From assembly GCA_001600875.1 (NCBI GenBank), contig BCLD01000013.1, positions 473,387 to 537,386 on the forward strand: DNA of 64,000 nt, given 5' to 3'. Origin of the DNA: Solicoccozyma terricola (lineage: Eukaryota > Basidiomycota > Tremellomycetes > Filobasidiales > Piskurozymaceae). Below the pieces are notes generated by a model. The model was not told where the DNA came from. It did not search any database and saw nothing but the letters and a program-made list of their open reading frames with translations. This document shows positions 1 to 12,274 of the stretch, in pieces (positions within the stretch are counted from its first letter, which is position 1; each line of letters starts with the position of its first letter). The translations under genes and the position numbers were made by a program.

Positions 1-2476
1 TGCAAGTTGTGTACGATGTGAGAGGCAGCGAGTTTCGGGAACGCCATGCAAGTTTGGCAGAAGCTACGATATTGCACACAATGAACGGGTGGATTCCGCC
101 TCTCGATATGGTGCATGGTGAGTGACAGCCTCAACATCGTTGTCAAAAGGCGCGTCATCTTACTGATCTAGCTATGTGGTCAGGGTGCCTCTTTCTTGCT
201 CAGTACGTTGCAAGTCGCCACAGGTGCGGTACTTTGTGGATTAAGCTAGGTTGCGGAACAGTATTCCTTACAGACTTCGTTTGCAGGACCATCAAGGCCG
301 CTCTCTTGCCGTCCGTAGTCTCCAGGCTTTGTTTTGCGATGGGCATCAACGAAGTTGCAACAATGCAGGAGCAGCAGAAGCCCCTCGCCTGTCAGAAAGG
401 CACGCTAGACATGACAATGTGGATGAGCTACACGGTGGACTGCCAAGCGGCTGCAACCACTGGCAAACCTCCCTGCATTCAAGAGATCGAGTTAGCTTTA
501 CCCATTCCGATCATCGTCTCGTCACCTGCAGGTGAAGTGTGTACCTATTCTCGCATTGACAAGACTGGCATATGCTGATGAACCATCGACTTACAGATCT
601 GTTATGGTCCTGGTCTTCAGACGCTGGAAAGGTAGGTTGTGATACAACACATACTGCGCGACTCGGCAGTCTGTGGACCTGATATTGCAATCGATACCTC
701 GCAGTCGTGATCTCTTCAACCACCATCCAAGCTGTGACGTTAGTTGGCATAGTCTACGCAAATTCGTGTCATGTCTCACACGAACTTTGGGTCGCAGAGC
801 ACCATTTTTTACATCAAGTCGATGATTCTCATGGGTCGCGTGATCGTTTTCGCTCGCAAAGTTCGTTCAAAACCGGGCCATACGACGTAAGGGAGAGACT
901 CTACCACGATGATGAATAGAGAGTAACAATGTGATCTTATCTCCAGTCCTGAATCACTTTTGCAAGAACTGGAGTATCACCACTCTCAGATTGAAATCTT
1001 CCTCCTCTGCATCAACGAATACCTTCGTAACGCGGATTTTGGGCGGATTTCCAACGATATGGTGGTCTGCTTAGTCGCAACTCATTTGTGCGTGAAGTAA
1101 TCGAACTTGAAAGCCACCTGAGAAACAATCTCACTTGGTCGTTGATTTCTCCAGATCTACAATCTTCCTCCATGACACCCTTCACCTTTTTCGACGGCTC
1201 GGCGTCGATACTCCCCCACCAGGCAAAACAGCTATAGCCGGTATTGTCTCACTGGCGAACGAGCGTGAGTCTTTTTCTTCCCATCCAGTTCTTTCACGGT
1301 CTAAACCACTCTCTCTCTGAATAGTTCTGAGTTGTCAGCCAGAAAGTAAGAGTTGGAGTTGACTCGCCACAGAGCTCGCGGCTAAAAATTGGTGCCTGAA
1401 CCCGTAGAGCGGTGGTTTCCTCCTTTCGCTGCCCTTGCGTTCTTCCATTGCGGCAGAGCCATCCGACAGGACTTAGACGAGTCCTTTCAAAGTGGAGACC
1501 AGTCTCGTTATAGCGAAGCGCAGAGTCAGCTCAGTGTGATTCTGTACGACTTTCATGCCCCTCGTTCGCCTCTGTGGTGACTGATGGCGAAGCTTGTCTA
1601 TAACACAGTGTCGTTATGGGTCATATCGGCTCGATACACGACAGTGCCGCGGAACTTGCGAAGGGACTGCACGATCAAGGCGGGGAGAGGTAAGCATATT
1701 TCGAGGTCTCTCACGGACAGCCACTGATTACGCCGAGCTACAGCATCAATGCGGCATTGTGTTCGACAAAGGGCTACACCTGGGAGCCAGCTTCCGAAAA
1801 TGTTGACTTGCATGGTTACCCGGTCACAGCTACTACGCTCCTCAGCACGCAGAATTGGATGCCTGCCACGGAGATGTCTAACTTCTCAGGAGCGCCGGTA
1901 GCAGCATTTAACTACGTGAGTACCGTCCCCCTGAGTGCATCTGGTTTCCTCTCTTACACGTTGCTTCTGCTACACCAGCCACCACAAGACTGGTGGCAGA
2001 CGACACAGACTGCGTACCAGAGCCTAGGCATCGTCAACTCGGGAGCAACACATGCCATGGCACCGTCCGGCATGCTCGGTTATGATCCTCATAGTAGCGG
2101 CACCAGTCTCGCGTCACCCTCCACGAAATCAACTTCACAAGGAGGATCATTGGCGGATGGATCTCGCAGTCTCCTCCTGGAATGTACCGACAATGCAGCT
2201 GCAGCACTGCAGATACAGAATGCGTATACCAACACGGACTGGACCCATTGAGGGCGGCCAAGGAGGTGGAACTTGTGCTCGAAATGTAGAATTCCTCAGG
2301 CTGCGGACGACACCCGCTGCCATTCCTCTCTTGTCATCTGTTACATTTAGATGAGTAGCGCATGTATCGTCATTTACATAAGTACCTTAGGGTAAAGCAT
2401 TTCGGCAGGCCCGGAGAAGACTGTGCACATCTGCTTCGGCCACTTCCATCTATACAATCACAGGATGCAACATCAG
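1..2476. other. Region without a recognisable gene (possible decayed or partial gene pieces)
   Basis: No known family is recognised on either strand. On + there are exon-like pieces. An open frame from position 3 ends at a good donor (GTGAGT, about 119) and could continue after a TAG acceptor near 171. An open frame at 251-535 follows. A longer one at 1757-2251 contains an internal GTGAGT...CCAG intron-like stretch (about 1915-1980) and is preceded by an acceptor-like CAG at 1718-1720. Frames of adjacent pieces do not join cleanly, and there is no convincing start or domain. Most likely this is a degraded gene, a lineage-specific gene whose exons I cannot chain, or intergenic sequence. A transcript or protein match would decide. 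Confidence 0.3.
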
Positions 2477-5400
2477 TCACCGCTTCGCCACTATGTCGCA
2501 TCCACGTCCACCCACCTTGTGATACGTCTCCGTGTTGGTGAGGGGCAGAGCTGACATGGTGACGCTCCGCTCAAAATGGTGAGTGACTCCCTTTTCATCG
2601 ACAACAGAGTAAAGCTCGACATCCTCAATCGAGGCCAAGTCGTAGTGTTTATCTTGCTTCAAAGTGGCGGGCATTCGACGGGGTGGTTGTGGTTCTCTGT
2701 ACCGAGAAAAGAGCATATTCAGGCCTCATGGCTTCTTCGAAAACGGAATAACCAGACTTACCGAATCCTCAGGTTGTCACCTTGGATGACCGCGAAATAT
2801 GTGAGAAGCTTTGCGTGGATGGCGTCGTATGCCAATCGACCTTGCACGACCTGAGTCAACCGCACATCGTTCGCACTATGAGACCACGAGATTCAGCGTG
2901 AAGGTGCACAGGATCTTGTGGGCCACGAAACTTACCTGTCTGGGATCTGCACATGGATGCATCGCTCCTCCGACACGAAAGCCGTGATCGCAGATGGATC
3001 TGCCTCAACGGCCGTTTCGACAGCTGCAATGTCCACGACCGAGCCCATCCCTTCCGGCGCCACCAGCATGTCTGACGGTGTTTGTGTCGCTCCTTTCTCA
3101 CCGACATCAGGTAATTTGCAATAGAACGAGAGGTACCTCTCTGTGCCAGATTTAGGTGCAGTTTCGACTGCATTCTCAACGGCCGAGTGACGATATCTCA
3201 GCTTCCTAAACGCTTGAGATCCACATCCGCGAAGGACCTTGACGCTTTCCGGTGTTGCTGGCCTGAAACGCCGACAACAGATCGAATTAGGGGTGCCAGA
3301 GGTGGTTACCTCCCAAAATGCACTCACGTTGGCATGAATATCGGCAGCTGGTCCTCCGTGCGTACCCAGTTGTTGAAATGCGACAGCTTATGACTTTTAG
3401 TCACCGGTGGCAACAGACTGGAGCGCGGCTGACCATCCTGAGTGGAGAGCGTGGTATGCAGGACGTGTCCGAGTCTGCGTGCATTCGAACATGATCAGCT
3501 GGTAAAGCTTAGAGGAGGGGCGCTGAATGACACCTACTCTGCTGCTACACTTCGTTGAACATCTTGTACTTCGATTTGAGGCGGAAGTGTCAAAGTGGGA
3601 TCTAATAGAAGCTCGCTTAGACGACCAGCTTGAGCTCTGACGGAGATGAATGTGGTTAGTGTACACAGGGGACATGAGTGAAAGATAACCGACTCACCCG
3701 TCGAGCGGACGAACGACATCAACGTGCCCTTCGTCAAGGGTCTCTTCCTCGGACTGCTTCTCCCATTTGATCTTTCCTAGCCAGCCTCCCAGCCTTCTAA
3801 GCCTGAAAAGACTCCTTCCAGCAAGGAACCAGTGTGAGCCTATTCCACGACCCTCATGAATCTGATGCGACGCAGGAACGATCGGATACAAGGCGAATTC
3901 GGTGGGTATGACTTTCGAAGTCTGTCGCGTGAGTGCGTCCATCGGAGATGTCAGAACGGCGAGATGCGCGTTTCTAGGGTGCGTTTCGATGTTGGCGTGC
4001 GCATATTTGAACAAACGCTCTGCTGATGTTTTCTGCTGAGAGGTGAGATGGTGAATTCGGACCTTGAGACATTCAAGTTGTTCAGCTCTTGATGGTTCCA
4101 AATACGATCGCTTCTCTGGAAGAAGATTAGCTCACCATATCATCCGATATTGCTTCCACATAGGTATTGGTGGCATTCGATATCACCCTCAACAACTCCT
4201 TCCGAACACCTCCATAATTGGCAACGGAAAAATCTGCCTGTAGTATATCCTAGATCAAAGCAAAAAGAAATTGCTGTTAGAGGACTCACTCGGCCTGCCA
4301 CCCAGTCAGTGCGCAATTCACCTTCTGCTTCTGCTGAATCAATTCCCGACACCGTACCATATCCTCCATACGAGCATTGATGCGGATTGCTAATTTTGGT
4401 TCGTGAATGATTGACAATTGAGCTCCAGAAGTCCGAACTATTCTTTGCCATCCTTGAGGATCTGCAAGCGAAGGGCCATGTAGAAGCGTCAGTTCGGTGC
4501 CCCAAGATATAACCAGGATACTTCATGTAAGACCCCCCTCACCTCGACTGATCATGTACGCTTCAGCATTACTTAATTCCACTGTACCTTCCGTTGGAGC
4601 ATCCAACAATTCCATCCTCTTTCGTTCCTTTTCCACCTCTTCAGGAGACGGCCATCCCCAATCCGCTAAAATCACCTTAATGGCATTATTCTTGGACGTT
4701 TTCCATTGGAGTTTTTTGATCTTGGATGATGCAACTACTGGGGGTTTCCCTTTCTCCATCATTGGTAATTCAACATTCGTAGATCCACCAACATCAAACG
4801 GAGCATTCATCATTTCCTCTTCCAACTTCCTAGTTCGTAGCAGCTCATTTCCCAATTTAACCACTTGCTTGTGAACAAACGCATTGCTTATCCGTCTGTA
4901 TAAGTGGTTATATCGGTCTGCGTATTTGGGATGGAAACGATTTGGTGCTTTGTTTTTAGGTTGGAAGCGGAGGAGAGCAGAGAGATCGGGTGGAGAGTCT
5001 GGATTAGGAGGGGGTTGTTGGGGAGGTGATGACGATGATGTTAAGGGTGTAACCGAGATGTCGACTTCACTTTGACCCGGTTGCATATCCGTAATCTCCG
5101 ACACTTTCTCTAAAGGTTCGGATAGAGGAGGAACAAAAAGGAAAGGTGCTTGACGAAGTCGTTCAGCTAATGCTAGACGAGATTGTGTTCGTTTTGCTTT
5201 AGCGGAGAGTTGTCGTTTCGTCTTTGACTGCTTGTCCTTCTCCTTCTTCGGTCGGTCGAGTTTGGGTGAGGTTGAAACGAGCTGATCACTGTGGTCCACC
5301 GGCGTCGGCTTGGGGGATTGATCGATTGGCCCATCGTCCACTATCTTGATACCGTCAGGTGAGGTCTGTAAAGATTCTACGGGTTGCGATACGTTTGGCG

Positions 5401-5680
5401 GTTTACCAATGAAGCCACTTGCTGTCCTCTCGTCATTGTAGGAGCCAACACTGATGAATCCACCATGCCTATCAGAATCTACCGCTGGTGAGGAATAAAC
5501 TTCCGGCTCATGTTCAATCTCCTTCTCTGCATATGCCGGTACTCCATAGCTCCTACTATTAGCCCACGATCGCGTTGGCAAGTACCTCGTCGAGCTGCCT
5601 TCTCCGCTCGATGTACCGCAGCATACACATCGTCGTGCGACCGATCGGTAGACGTTCCGAGAAGCTGCTATGGTGTGCAT
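2477..5680 (-). CDS. Putative mitochondrial SLS1-like protein with KH-type RNA-binding fold
   Basis: This is a multi-exon gene. The first exon (from ATG at 5680 to a GTGAGG donor near 4545) encodes a Ser/Arg-rich presequence-like N-terminus and a basic region. It is followed by a conserved-looking block with the WGWPSPEEV motif. The next exon carries a KH-like stretch (GWQRIVRTSGAQLSIIHEPK, then LAIRINARM). Later exons at roughly 3694-4065, 3540-3637, 2932-3260, 2760-2856 and 2477-2690 join through GT-AG introns, and the last ends at a TGA at 2477. The layout (targeting sequence, KH domain, long C-terminal region) resembles the fungal SLS1 family, inner-membrane proteins linking mitochondrial transcripts to translation. 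I infer that assignment from overall pattern only; the KH fold is the firmer part. Exon borders between 3260 and 3640 are approximate. It diverges from YJU2 across 371 bp. Confidence 0.5.
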
Positions 5681-6051
5681 TGGATAATCGTCGTCTGCGG
5701 CTGTTTGGACGATCCGATATGAGAGCTAGGGAAGAAGATCCTGGTATCTTTCCTCGTAGTTGTTGCTCCACGATGACCTAGATCCTTGTAAACCGTGTGC
5801 TCACCATCCAGCTCGCCAACCGCTAGAAACTTTTGGGTGACCGTACTGTCTGATATTCCAGGGAAGAAGCGAGGGTCACGTGACAATTGACGGAAAGCGG
5901 ACATTGTTGAAAGATGTCCGTCTCCTTGTCAGCGGACATAGTCGAAGATGTCCGTGGTCGTCCCCCTTGCACCCCCGAGCTCATGTGGCAACAACTAACA
6001 GCAAAGGCTGACTGACAGTCCCAAAGGTGAACAACATTCAATTCCTTCATC
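5681..6051. promoter_or_regulatory. Divergent promoter of SLS1-like gene and YJU2, with a perfect TCACGTGA E-box
   Basis: This 371-bp gap separates two outward-facing genes and therefore holds both promoters. A fully palindromic TCACGTGA lies at 5876-5883. CACGTG is the binding core of fungal Cbf1-type bHLH factors. The same hexamer occurs in other short promoters of this window (13981, 14035, 17853, 24983). Confidence 0.5.
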
Positions 6052-7310
6052 ATGTCTGAACGAAAGGTCCTCAACAAGTATTTCCCACCAGGTGAGTCCG
6101 CGCATCGTGTGACGTATCTTATCCCGTGGGTATTGATCATCCATTCGTCTCAGACTTCGATCCATCGAAGATCCCGCGTAGGAAGATCGCTCGAGATGCT
6201 CAACAGGTTGTTAGGCTGATGGCACCATGTACGATGTGCTGTTTGACATGTGGAGAATTTATCTGTATGTACAACGTCGATAGAAGATTACGACATGGGG
6301 TTTGTGCTGACCAAATTGGCGTGTTGCTTATTGTGTGATTCAGATAAAGGGAAAAAGTTCAATGCGAAGAAAGAGACAGCTCTAGGAGAGGAGTATTATG
6401 GTATCAAGATCTTTAGATTCTATATTGTGAGTGTCTCTTTTCCCTCTTAATCATATTCTCCACTACCGTTTAACAGTTCATCTAATCCACACCTGACCTT
6501 CCCCCCATTTCCACCAACACGCAGAAATGCACAAGATGCTCTGCGGAAATCACCTTCAAAACCGATCCTAAAAACGCAGATTACATTATAGAACACGGTG
6601 CCACTCGAAACTACGAACCATGGCAAGAAGCCATTCCGAACGCCTCAGCAGACGACGACGAAGCAAAGGAAGATGATGCCGAAGATCCAATGGCAATGTT
6701 GGAAGCTAGTCAAGCTACTTCAAAACGTCAAATGGAGGATGAAGATGCTTTGGCTGATTTGAGGATGAGGAATGCTAGGATGGCAAGATCGGACGTTGAT
6801 GCAGAAGCGATTTTGGCACAACAACATGCAAAATCGGAAGAAGAAGCGGAAAAAGCGAGATTGGAACAAGAGGAGGAAGATGAGATTGTGAATCAGTACT
6901 TTTACAAGGTTGCGAAACCCGGCGGGGTTGCGACTTCATTACCAGCAAATGGTGCGTCGGCCAAGGGAAAGGGAAAGGAGAAGGAGACCAAGGCGGCAGG
7001 CAATGGGATAGGTCTGGGGGGTTATGGAAGCGACGATGCCTCGGATTCGGGAGAGGACGGAGATGAGTCGCCAGAGGAACAGGCAACAGTCACCGTCAAG
7101 CGAGGGATCATACCGACTACAAAGCCAGACGCACAGCCAACAGTGCAGGATTTGCTCGCTGCAAGAGGGATCGTTATCAATTCAAATTCAGCGCCACCGC
7201 CTGCTGCCGTGGCTAAAAAATCAGGTTTCAATCTCTCAGCCGGTGGTATGAAGCGGAAAGATTTGGCGAGCTCATTAGGGATCAAGATTGCAAAGAAGAA
7301 GAAGGTGTGA
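6052..7310 (+). CDS. YJU2: Spliceosome step-I factor Yju2 (CCDC94/CWC16 family)
   Basis: Four exons (6052-6091, 6154-6264, 6344-6426, 6525-7310) join in frame into a 339-residue protein. It opens with the family signature [20 protein letters not shown], followed by the MAP...TCGEFI zinc-knuckle half, [21 protein letters not shown] (second knuckle half) and EITFKTDP...[11 protein letters not shown]. Yju2 binds the Prp19-associated spliceosome and promotes the first transesterification. The second half is acidic, Lys/Ala-rich and poorly conserved, ending in a basic nuclear-type tail (KIAKKKKV). The stretch before the first knuckle reads MCCLTCG, with one cysteine more than is usual in the family. 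The start is the only ATG that gives the canonical N-terminus. Confidence 0.95.
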
Positions 7311-7631
7311 TGATTTCGGGGCCCACGAGACATTCAATGGGCATGTTGTTGTATAATATGTATTGACAGTCTCAGACAGAAAAGACATGATCCATCGATA
7401 TAATCGGTGCACTTGGGGGGCATTGAATGTGTCACAATGTCGTTCGTTCTTGGCATGCATTTGCATGGTTCCTTTGCTGATCTTTGGGTTTTGCATTCTG
7501 CTTTCCTTCATTTCTTCACTCGTTCACTCATGCTGGTCGTTCATTCTTCAATCCTCGCTTACATCACCGAACCTGATATCAAACCTCAAAAGTTAGTACT
7601 CCAGCAGAATAGTGAGGTTGGGCTATGTCAC
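7311..7631. other. Convergent intergenic gap (YJU2 / SND1 3' ends)
   Basis: These 321 bp lie between two converging stop codons and should hold both 3' UTRs and polyadenylation signals. Reading both strands I see no coding exon, repeat or RNA gene. Confidence 0.6.
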
Positions 7632-10600
7632 TTACTCAAAGATGCCGAGACGGTCGGCCTTGGCACCTTCTTGCGCTAGAAGGCGAACAGTCTCATGTGA
7701 GCAGCGTCCACATCACATTCAGCGATATAAGGGCTCTCACCTTGTTGAAGCTTTTTCACGATCTGAGGGTATGCAGAAGCGTATCGACATGATTTGTCGA
7801 TAGTTGCTAGACCTGTTACGCGCCGGATTAGGCATAAGTGCTCCGTTTAGCTATGCTAATCCAAACTTACCCTCGCGGACGAGATCGGCATTCAAGCAGG
7901 TCAATGGGTCCTCCGCTGCATTTGGATCTGCAGGGTCAATCAACCGCAGGTGCAATAAGTTCCCCTCCCTGCTGTCAATGTTGGCAATGAGCTTGCGGCC
8001 CTGTGTTGAAAAGACAAACGTATGCGTTAGTACATGAAACTCAAAGAAACGATGATGGCGAGCCCTTACCTCGGTCAACGACCTGAAACGATCCCAAGCC
8101 TCAAGGCCCAGATCCTGCTCGCGCGGTACTGGTTGGACGAAACTCAAACGAGCCTCGGATGCCTGACCTGCAAGACTCTTGAATTTTGGATCCAGGGGCC
8201 GGATGCGGGAGAATGGCAGAGTCTCAAGGTTCCCGCTGCGTACAGGGAGCAAAGATCAGTATCAAAAGGTAGACGACTACCAACACCAATGCTTACTAGT
8301 CAATGAATACAAGATCGGCCTCCTTGCGCATGGCGCTAGCCCGCTTAACTTTAGCCCGGTACCTATGGGATCTCGGTGTCAGCAGGCGGATAAAGCAACA
8401 CCGAATGATGCGACACTCACCATTGATTGTCCTCTGTAAATTGTGCCGAAACCAATTCCCCAGTCTTTGGGACCCAACCGGAAGCAGCAGCGCCGGCGGA
8501 CTTGTGATGCAGCGAAAAATCACGCATGAGCTGTTCCAAAGCCGCAACGCCTGAAAAGGTCGGACCGGTGAGTTTCTCGTCAATCGTGAAAGGTCAGGGG
8601 TACCTACGTTCCGGCTTGAGAATTTGCACTGAGAACCCGAACGGACTATCGTCACGGATGGAGGAAACTACGACGTCAAGGTATTCTGGTGCGAGAGCGG
8701 CGCCGGACTCGTCGACCTGAGCCGCTTGGTCTGCTTCCTCCTCGTAGGACGACCATATCTGTCAAAGCAACGACTGGTTAGTAATACAGGGACTCAGACC
8801 CGGATTAGGAGAACCTACGTTGCGTTTGGCTTTCTTAGCCTCTTCCTCCGCTGCATATAGTTCGCGAGAGAAAGGTAGAGCGTCTGCCGAGTAGCCGTGG
8901 ACGGTGGCCAAACTATGCATGAAGGGAGTTCGTGAGCATGCGTCATGCTAGCAAGTCGAGAACGAGAAGATCTCACCCTTCTCTTACAAGCTCAACAGCA
9001 ACATTCTGGCCGTTGGCGTACATTGCGCCGATGAAGCCACCCTGCTTGTCGACATTGTCAAATGCTATAGCAAAGGACTGCTTTCAGTGGAGCTCGCAAT
9101 ACGAAATGCAAGCATGTACTTACTGATCTCCACGTCCCGCTGCAGATATCGCGAGCTGGTGAAACGCTGAGCCTCAGAACCGTAGGCCTCTGACTTCTCA
9201 TTGGCGTTGCGCGCCGTGCGAGGAGCTCGGATGCCTGAAAAGCGCAAGCTCATCAATATTGGATGCAGTACGAGCAGAGGATTTCGAAGACATACCGGCA
9301 AGAACGAAGGTCACCTTCTTGTTCTCTTTCGGCAAAAGGAGCTTGAAACGCGACCCAGATGCGACGAAATCAACGACGGCAGTATGTTTACCAGCTCGCT
9401 TCCAAGATGGCAAAAATTGAGCAGCCTTCGATCCGGACTGAGTCATTGAAAGAGACATCAGCTACTTTCACCTCCATCCGGTAAACACTATGGGCTAAAT
9501 TCACCTCAGAGGCATCAACGATCCTTGGCAGAATGACTTCCTTGGTAGAGTGCAAGCCTCTGCCCTCGGTGGCCGCTCTGACATGCGATTTAATTAATCA
9601 GTAATGCGTATCCTTGGTGGTTAAATCCGGGACTCACGATTGCTCGGCGGCAATCAGTGCATCGAGCTCGGCGGAGCGGTCCTCGTCATCCCGCTTGTGC
9701 CGCAGGACTGTTGCGAGACCCTTTTCTACGAGCTGCTGTGACACGTTGTTGGCGGCTCCACCGTACTTGATAGTAACGCACTCCTTCTCCTCATAATCAC
9801 CATCTGCGGGCTTGACGTAGTCGACGAAGACGTGGACCGTTTTACCGATGAGACGTTTTCGCAAGAATTCCTTGGCCTCTTGCTGGTAGTAAGCCTCCTT
9901 TGCTCCAGTGCCTCGTGGGCCACGAACAGATGCTAGTTGGAGTCTCCTCTCTTTGCCTTGTGCGTCATCCTTGGCAACCACGCTGATTGAATCTGCGCTC
10001 CAGATTCTGGTTACCACTGCATCAAATGACGTGCCCTTGGCTGTAGCGACTGCTGGATGTGCACCGTTAGTGGCACCGCTTGAGGAAGCCTTGACAGCAG
10101 TTGGCGCAACGAATTTCTCCCAGATCCCAAGACGCTTCTCCTTTGCTGCCTTCTCTGCAGCTCGAAGACGATCTAGCCCTCCCACGGAGGACAAAATACC
10201 AGCGTGCCAGTCGACGACCTTTGCGAACCCCGCAGCGACAAGGAAGTCGGCGATGTTTCCGTTCGGGTGGACACTACAGGCCAGGCAGAGCGGGTCAGAT
10301 GAGAATAAGATGCAGTTTAGTTGGAACAGCAGGAACACTCACGCGGTACCGATCATGATGTTACTGGTGACGCTCTGTGGCGCTGGCAAGCCGCTGGTAT
10401 TTGATCTGGCTCCAGTAGCAGGCGGTGCGCCCAATGATACAGGTGCGGACAAGAGCTGTACCTTGATAGCTCGTTGCAATAATCTACTCTCAGTGAAGAA
10501 TTTTGCCTGAATGGGACGATGCGCTATCAGGAAGATGTGGCGATTCGCAATGAGTTGATCTCACCTCCTCTCCCCACTCTTCAGAAGGAGCGGCAGACTC

Positions 10601-12050
10601 TCCGTCTCTGCCACTGAGAGCTTTAGGCGATTTGACACCAGCAAGCGCCTGTTGGGAGTTCGGGAGTTGCTGTCAGAAATTGGATTTTGCGTTTCCGTAA
10701 TGGCAACTCGGCAGGACATACTAAATTTATGAATTGATGTTGACCATTCTCAAGGAGAAGTCGCACACGGATAGCACTACCATCTCGTACTTGCTCAACG
10801 ATTGCTGCATGCGTAGTGGGTTTAGCGACCTTGCATATCTCGCCACGAATTTAGATTCGACCCACCATCGATATCTTTTCCCCTGTATTCGTTAATGAAT
10901 GCCTGAGAGTCACTCGGCATTTGAAACGAGACGGTACGTTGCTAATATTGAAGGTCTGTGTCAGTTTCCAGCGTCTCTTGCGGGGGTAGGTCCCGTTGAA
11001 GCTCACACTTTCGCCACCTTCCGCCCAAATACCGTTACCAGCCGCTTTTGCTTCATTCTCGGCAGCTCGTAATTGCTCTCTTCGCTTCGCTTCGTCCGCA
11101 CCAAGACGACTGAAGGATTTGAAAACCGATGATTGGAAACCCGCATGTCAGCGATTTGGGGACCACTGTTTATTTCTGCACCCTCCCATATCCTGAATCT
11201 CACCGAACGGCCTCTTCGCCCTCACCAACGCTGTCTCGGACCTTTGCGAATCCGTTAGCAACGACGAGCATCGCTACGTCTTGTGGTGGACCACCAGGAG
11301 TTGCTGGTGCTATTTTGATGATTCCGTATTCACGATCGACCTGATGGAAGTGCATTTTAGCCGCGATCCGAATTGTGAAGATGGACCGAGGAAAGTAGAC
11401 TTACAGCAGTACCGTTTGAAGCGGTCTTGCTACCTTCCACCGAGTGAGAGATGGTGAATTGGACGATTTTGCCGACCATCATCGGTCGAAGGAATTCGCG
11501 AGCGGCGAAAGCGAATGGCTGCGAGAGGGTTGGGGGGAGAGGGGGGGGGGGAGAGTACAAGCGCAAAACACAAAGACTTGTGGGTCAGCTCCTATATCGC
11601 ATATGATGGAAATGTCCACCGAAGCACTCACCTCATCCTCTCGAGTCATGCTCCCCAAGCGTGGCGCTGAGATGCCAGCCAAGTGAATGACACTATAAAA
11701 GGGTGGGGTGGAATGAAACCTCAGATGGTCGTCTTCCGGTGGTTGAATCAGGGTGTGTTACGTACCGCTCTTTTGCTGCTTGACCGCGTGGAGGTGGCTG
11801 TTCAGACCTCAAGATGACGGTATCACCGCTAAGAATGGCTGTTAGGAAAGATAATAGGTGTGGGCTGGGGTCAGCAGACGCAGACGCAGACGCAGACGGC
11901 GGAGGGATGATGATGGGAGAAGCCGAGCTGTACAGACATTTAACAACCTGTTCGGGGTTCAAGTCAGCGGGAAATGAGACATGTCAGTGGTTGTGTTTGC
12001 GGGTGTGAATTATTCAAAAGGAGAGGACTTCTCACAGCTCGTTGTGCCAT
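7632..12050 (-). CDS. SND1: Tudor-SN / SND1 (four staphylococcal-nuclease-like domains plus Tudor-SN domain)
   Basis: About a dozen exons. The start (ATG at 12050, MAQRA) is joined to VVKS and then to ILSGDTVILRS...PPPRGQAAKER, the family's N-terminal SN1 motif. Other blocks match successive SN domains: LAGISAPRLGSM, FAAREFLRPMMVGKIVQF, HPNGNIADFLVAAGFAKVVDW, KEFLRKRLIGKTVHVFVDYV, KAAQFLPSWKRAGKHTAVVD and AGIRAPRTARN. The Tudor core (GELVSAQFTEDNQWYRAKVK...VFIDYGN) lies at about 8240-8480. The C-terminus ends GAKADRLGIFE at a TAA at 7632-7634. SND1 is a multifunctional RNA-binding factor of RNA processing, stress granules and co-activation; the SN folds usually lack full nuclease residues. 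Introns include a G-rich homopolymer at 11541-11551. The tail-to-tail neighbour is YJU2. Confidence 0.95.
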
Positions 12051-12274
12051 ATTGAATAGATGCTATAGTTTATTAAAAGTCGGAGTAAAGATATGCAGTT
12101 GACTGAGGTGGGGGTGCAGTGCTGGCTGGATTGTACTGTTGAATGAGCCGTGACACCTCATCTGGACTTGACACGCGACATGTGAAAAAAATAGTAAACA
12201 AGCCAAAAGTTCCATTCTCCCATTCTCTACCCCCTTATATCAACTATTATCCCTCTCCGTCCCCCCTCCTTATC
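12051..12274. promoter_or_regulatory. SND1 promoter and 3' end of the Aly/REF gene
   Basis: These 224 bp separate two genes on the same (-) strand. AT-rich and C-rich tracts are visible but I can name no specific element. Confidence 0.4.
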
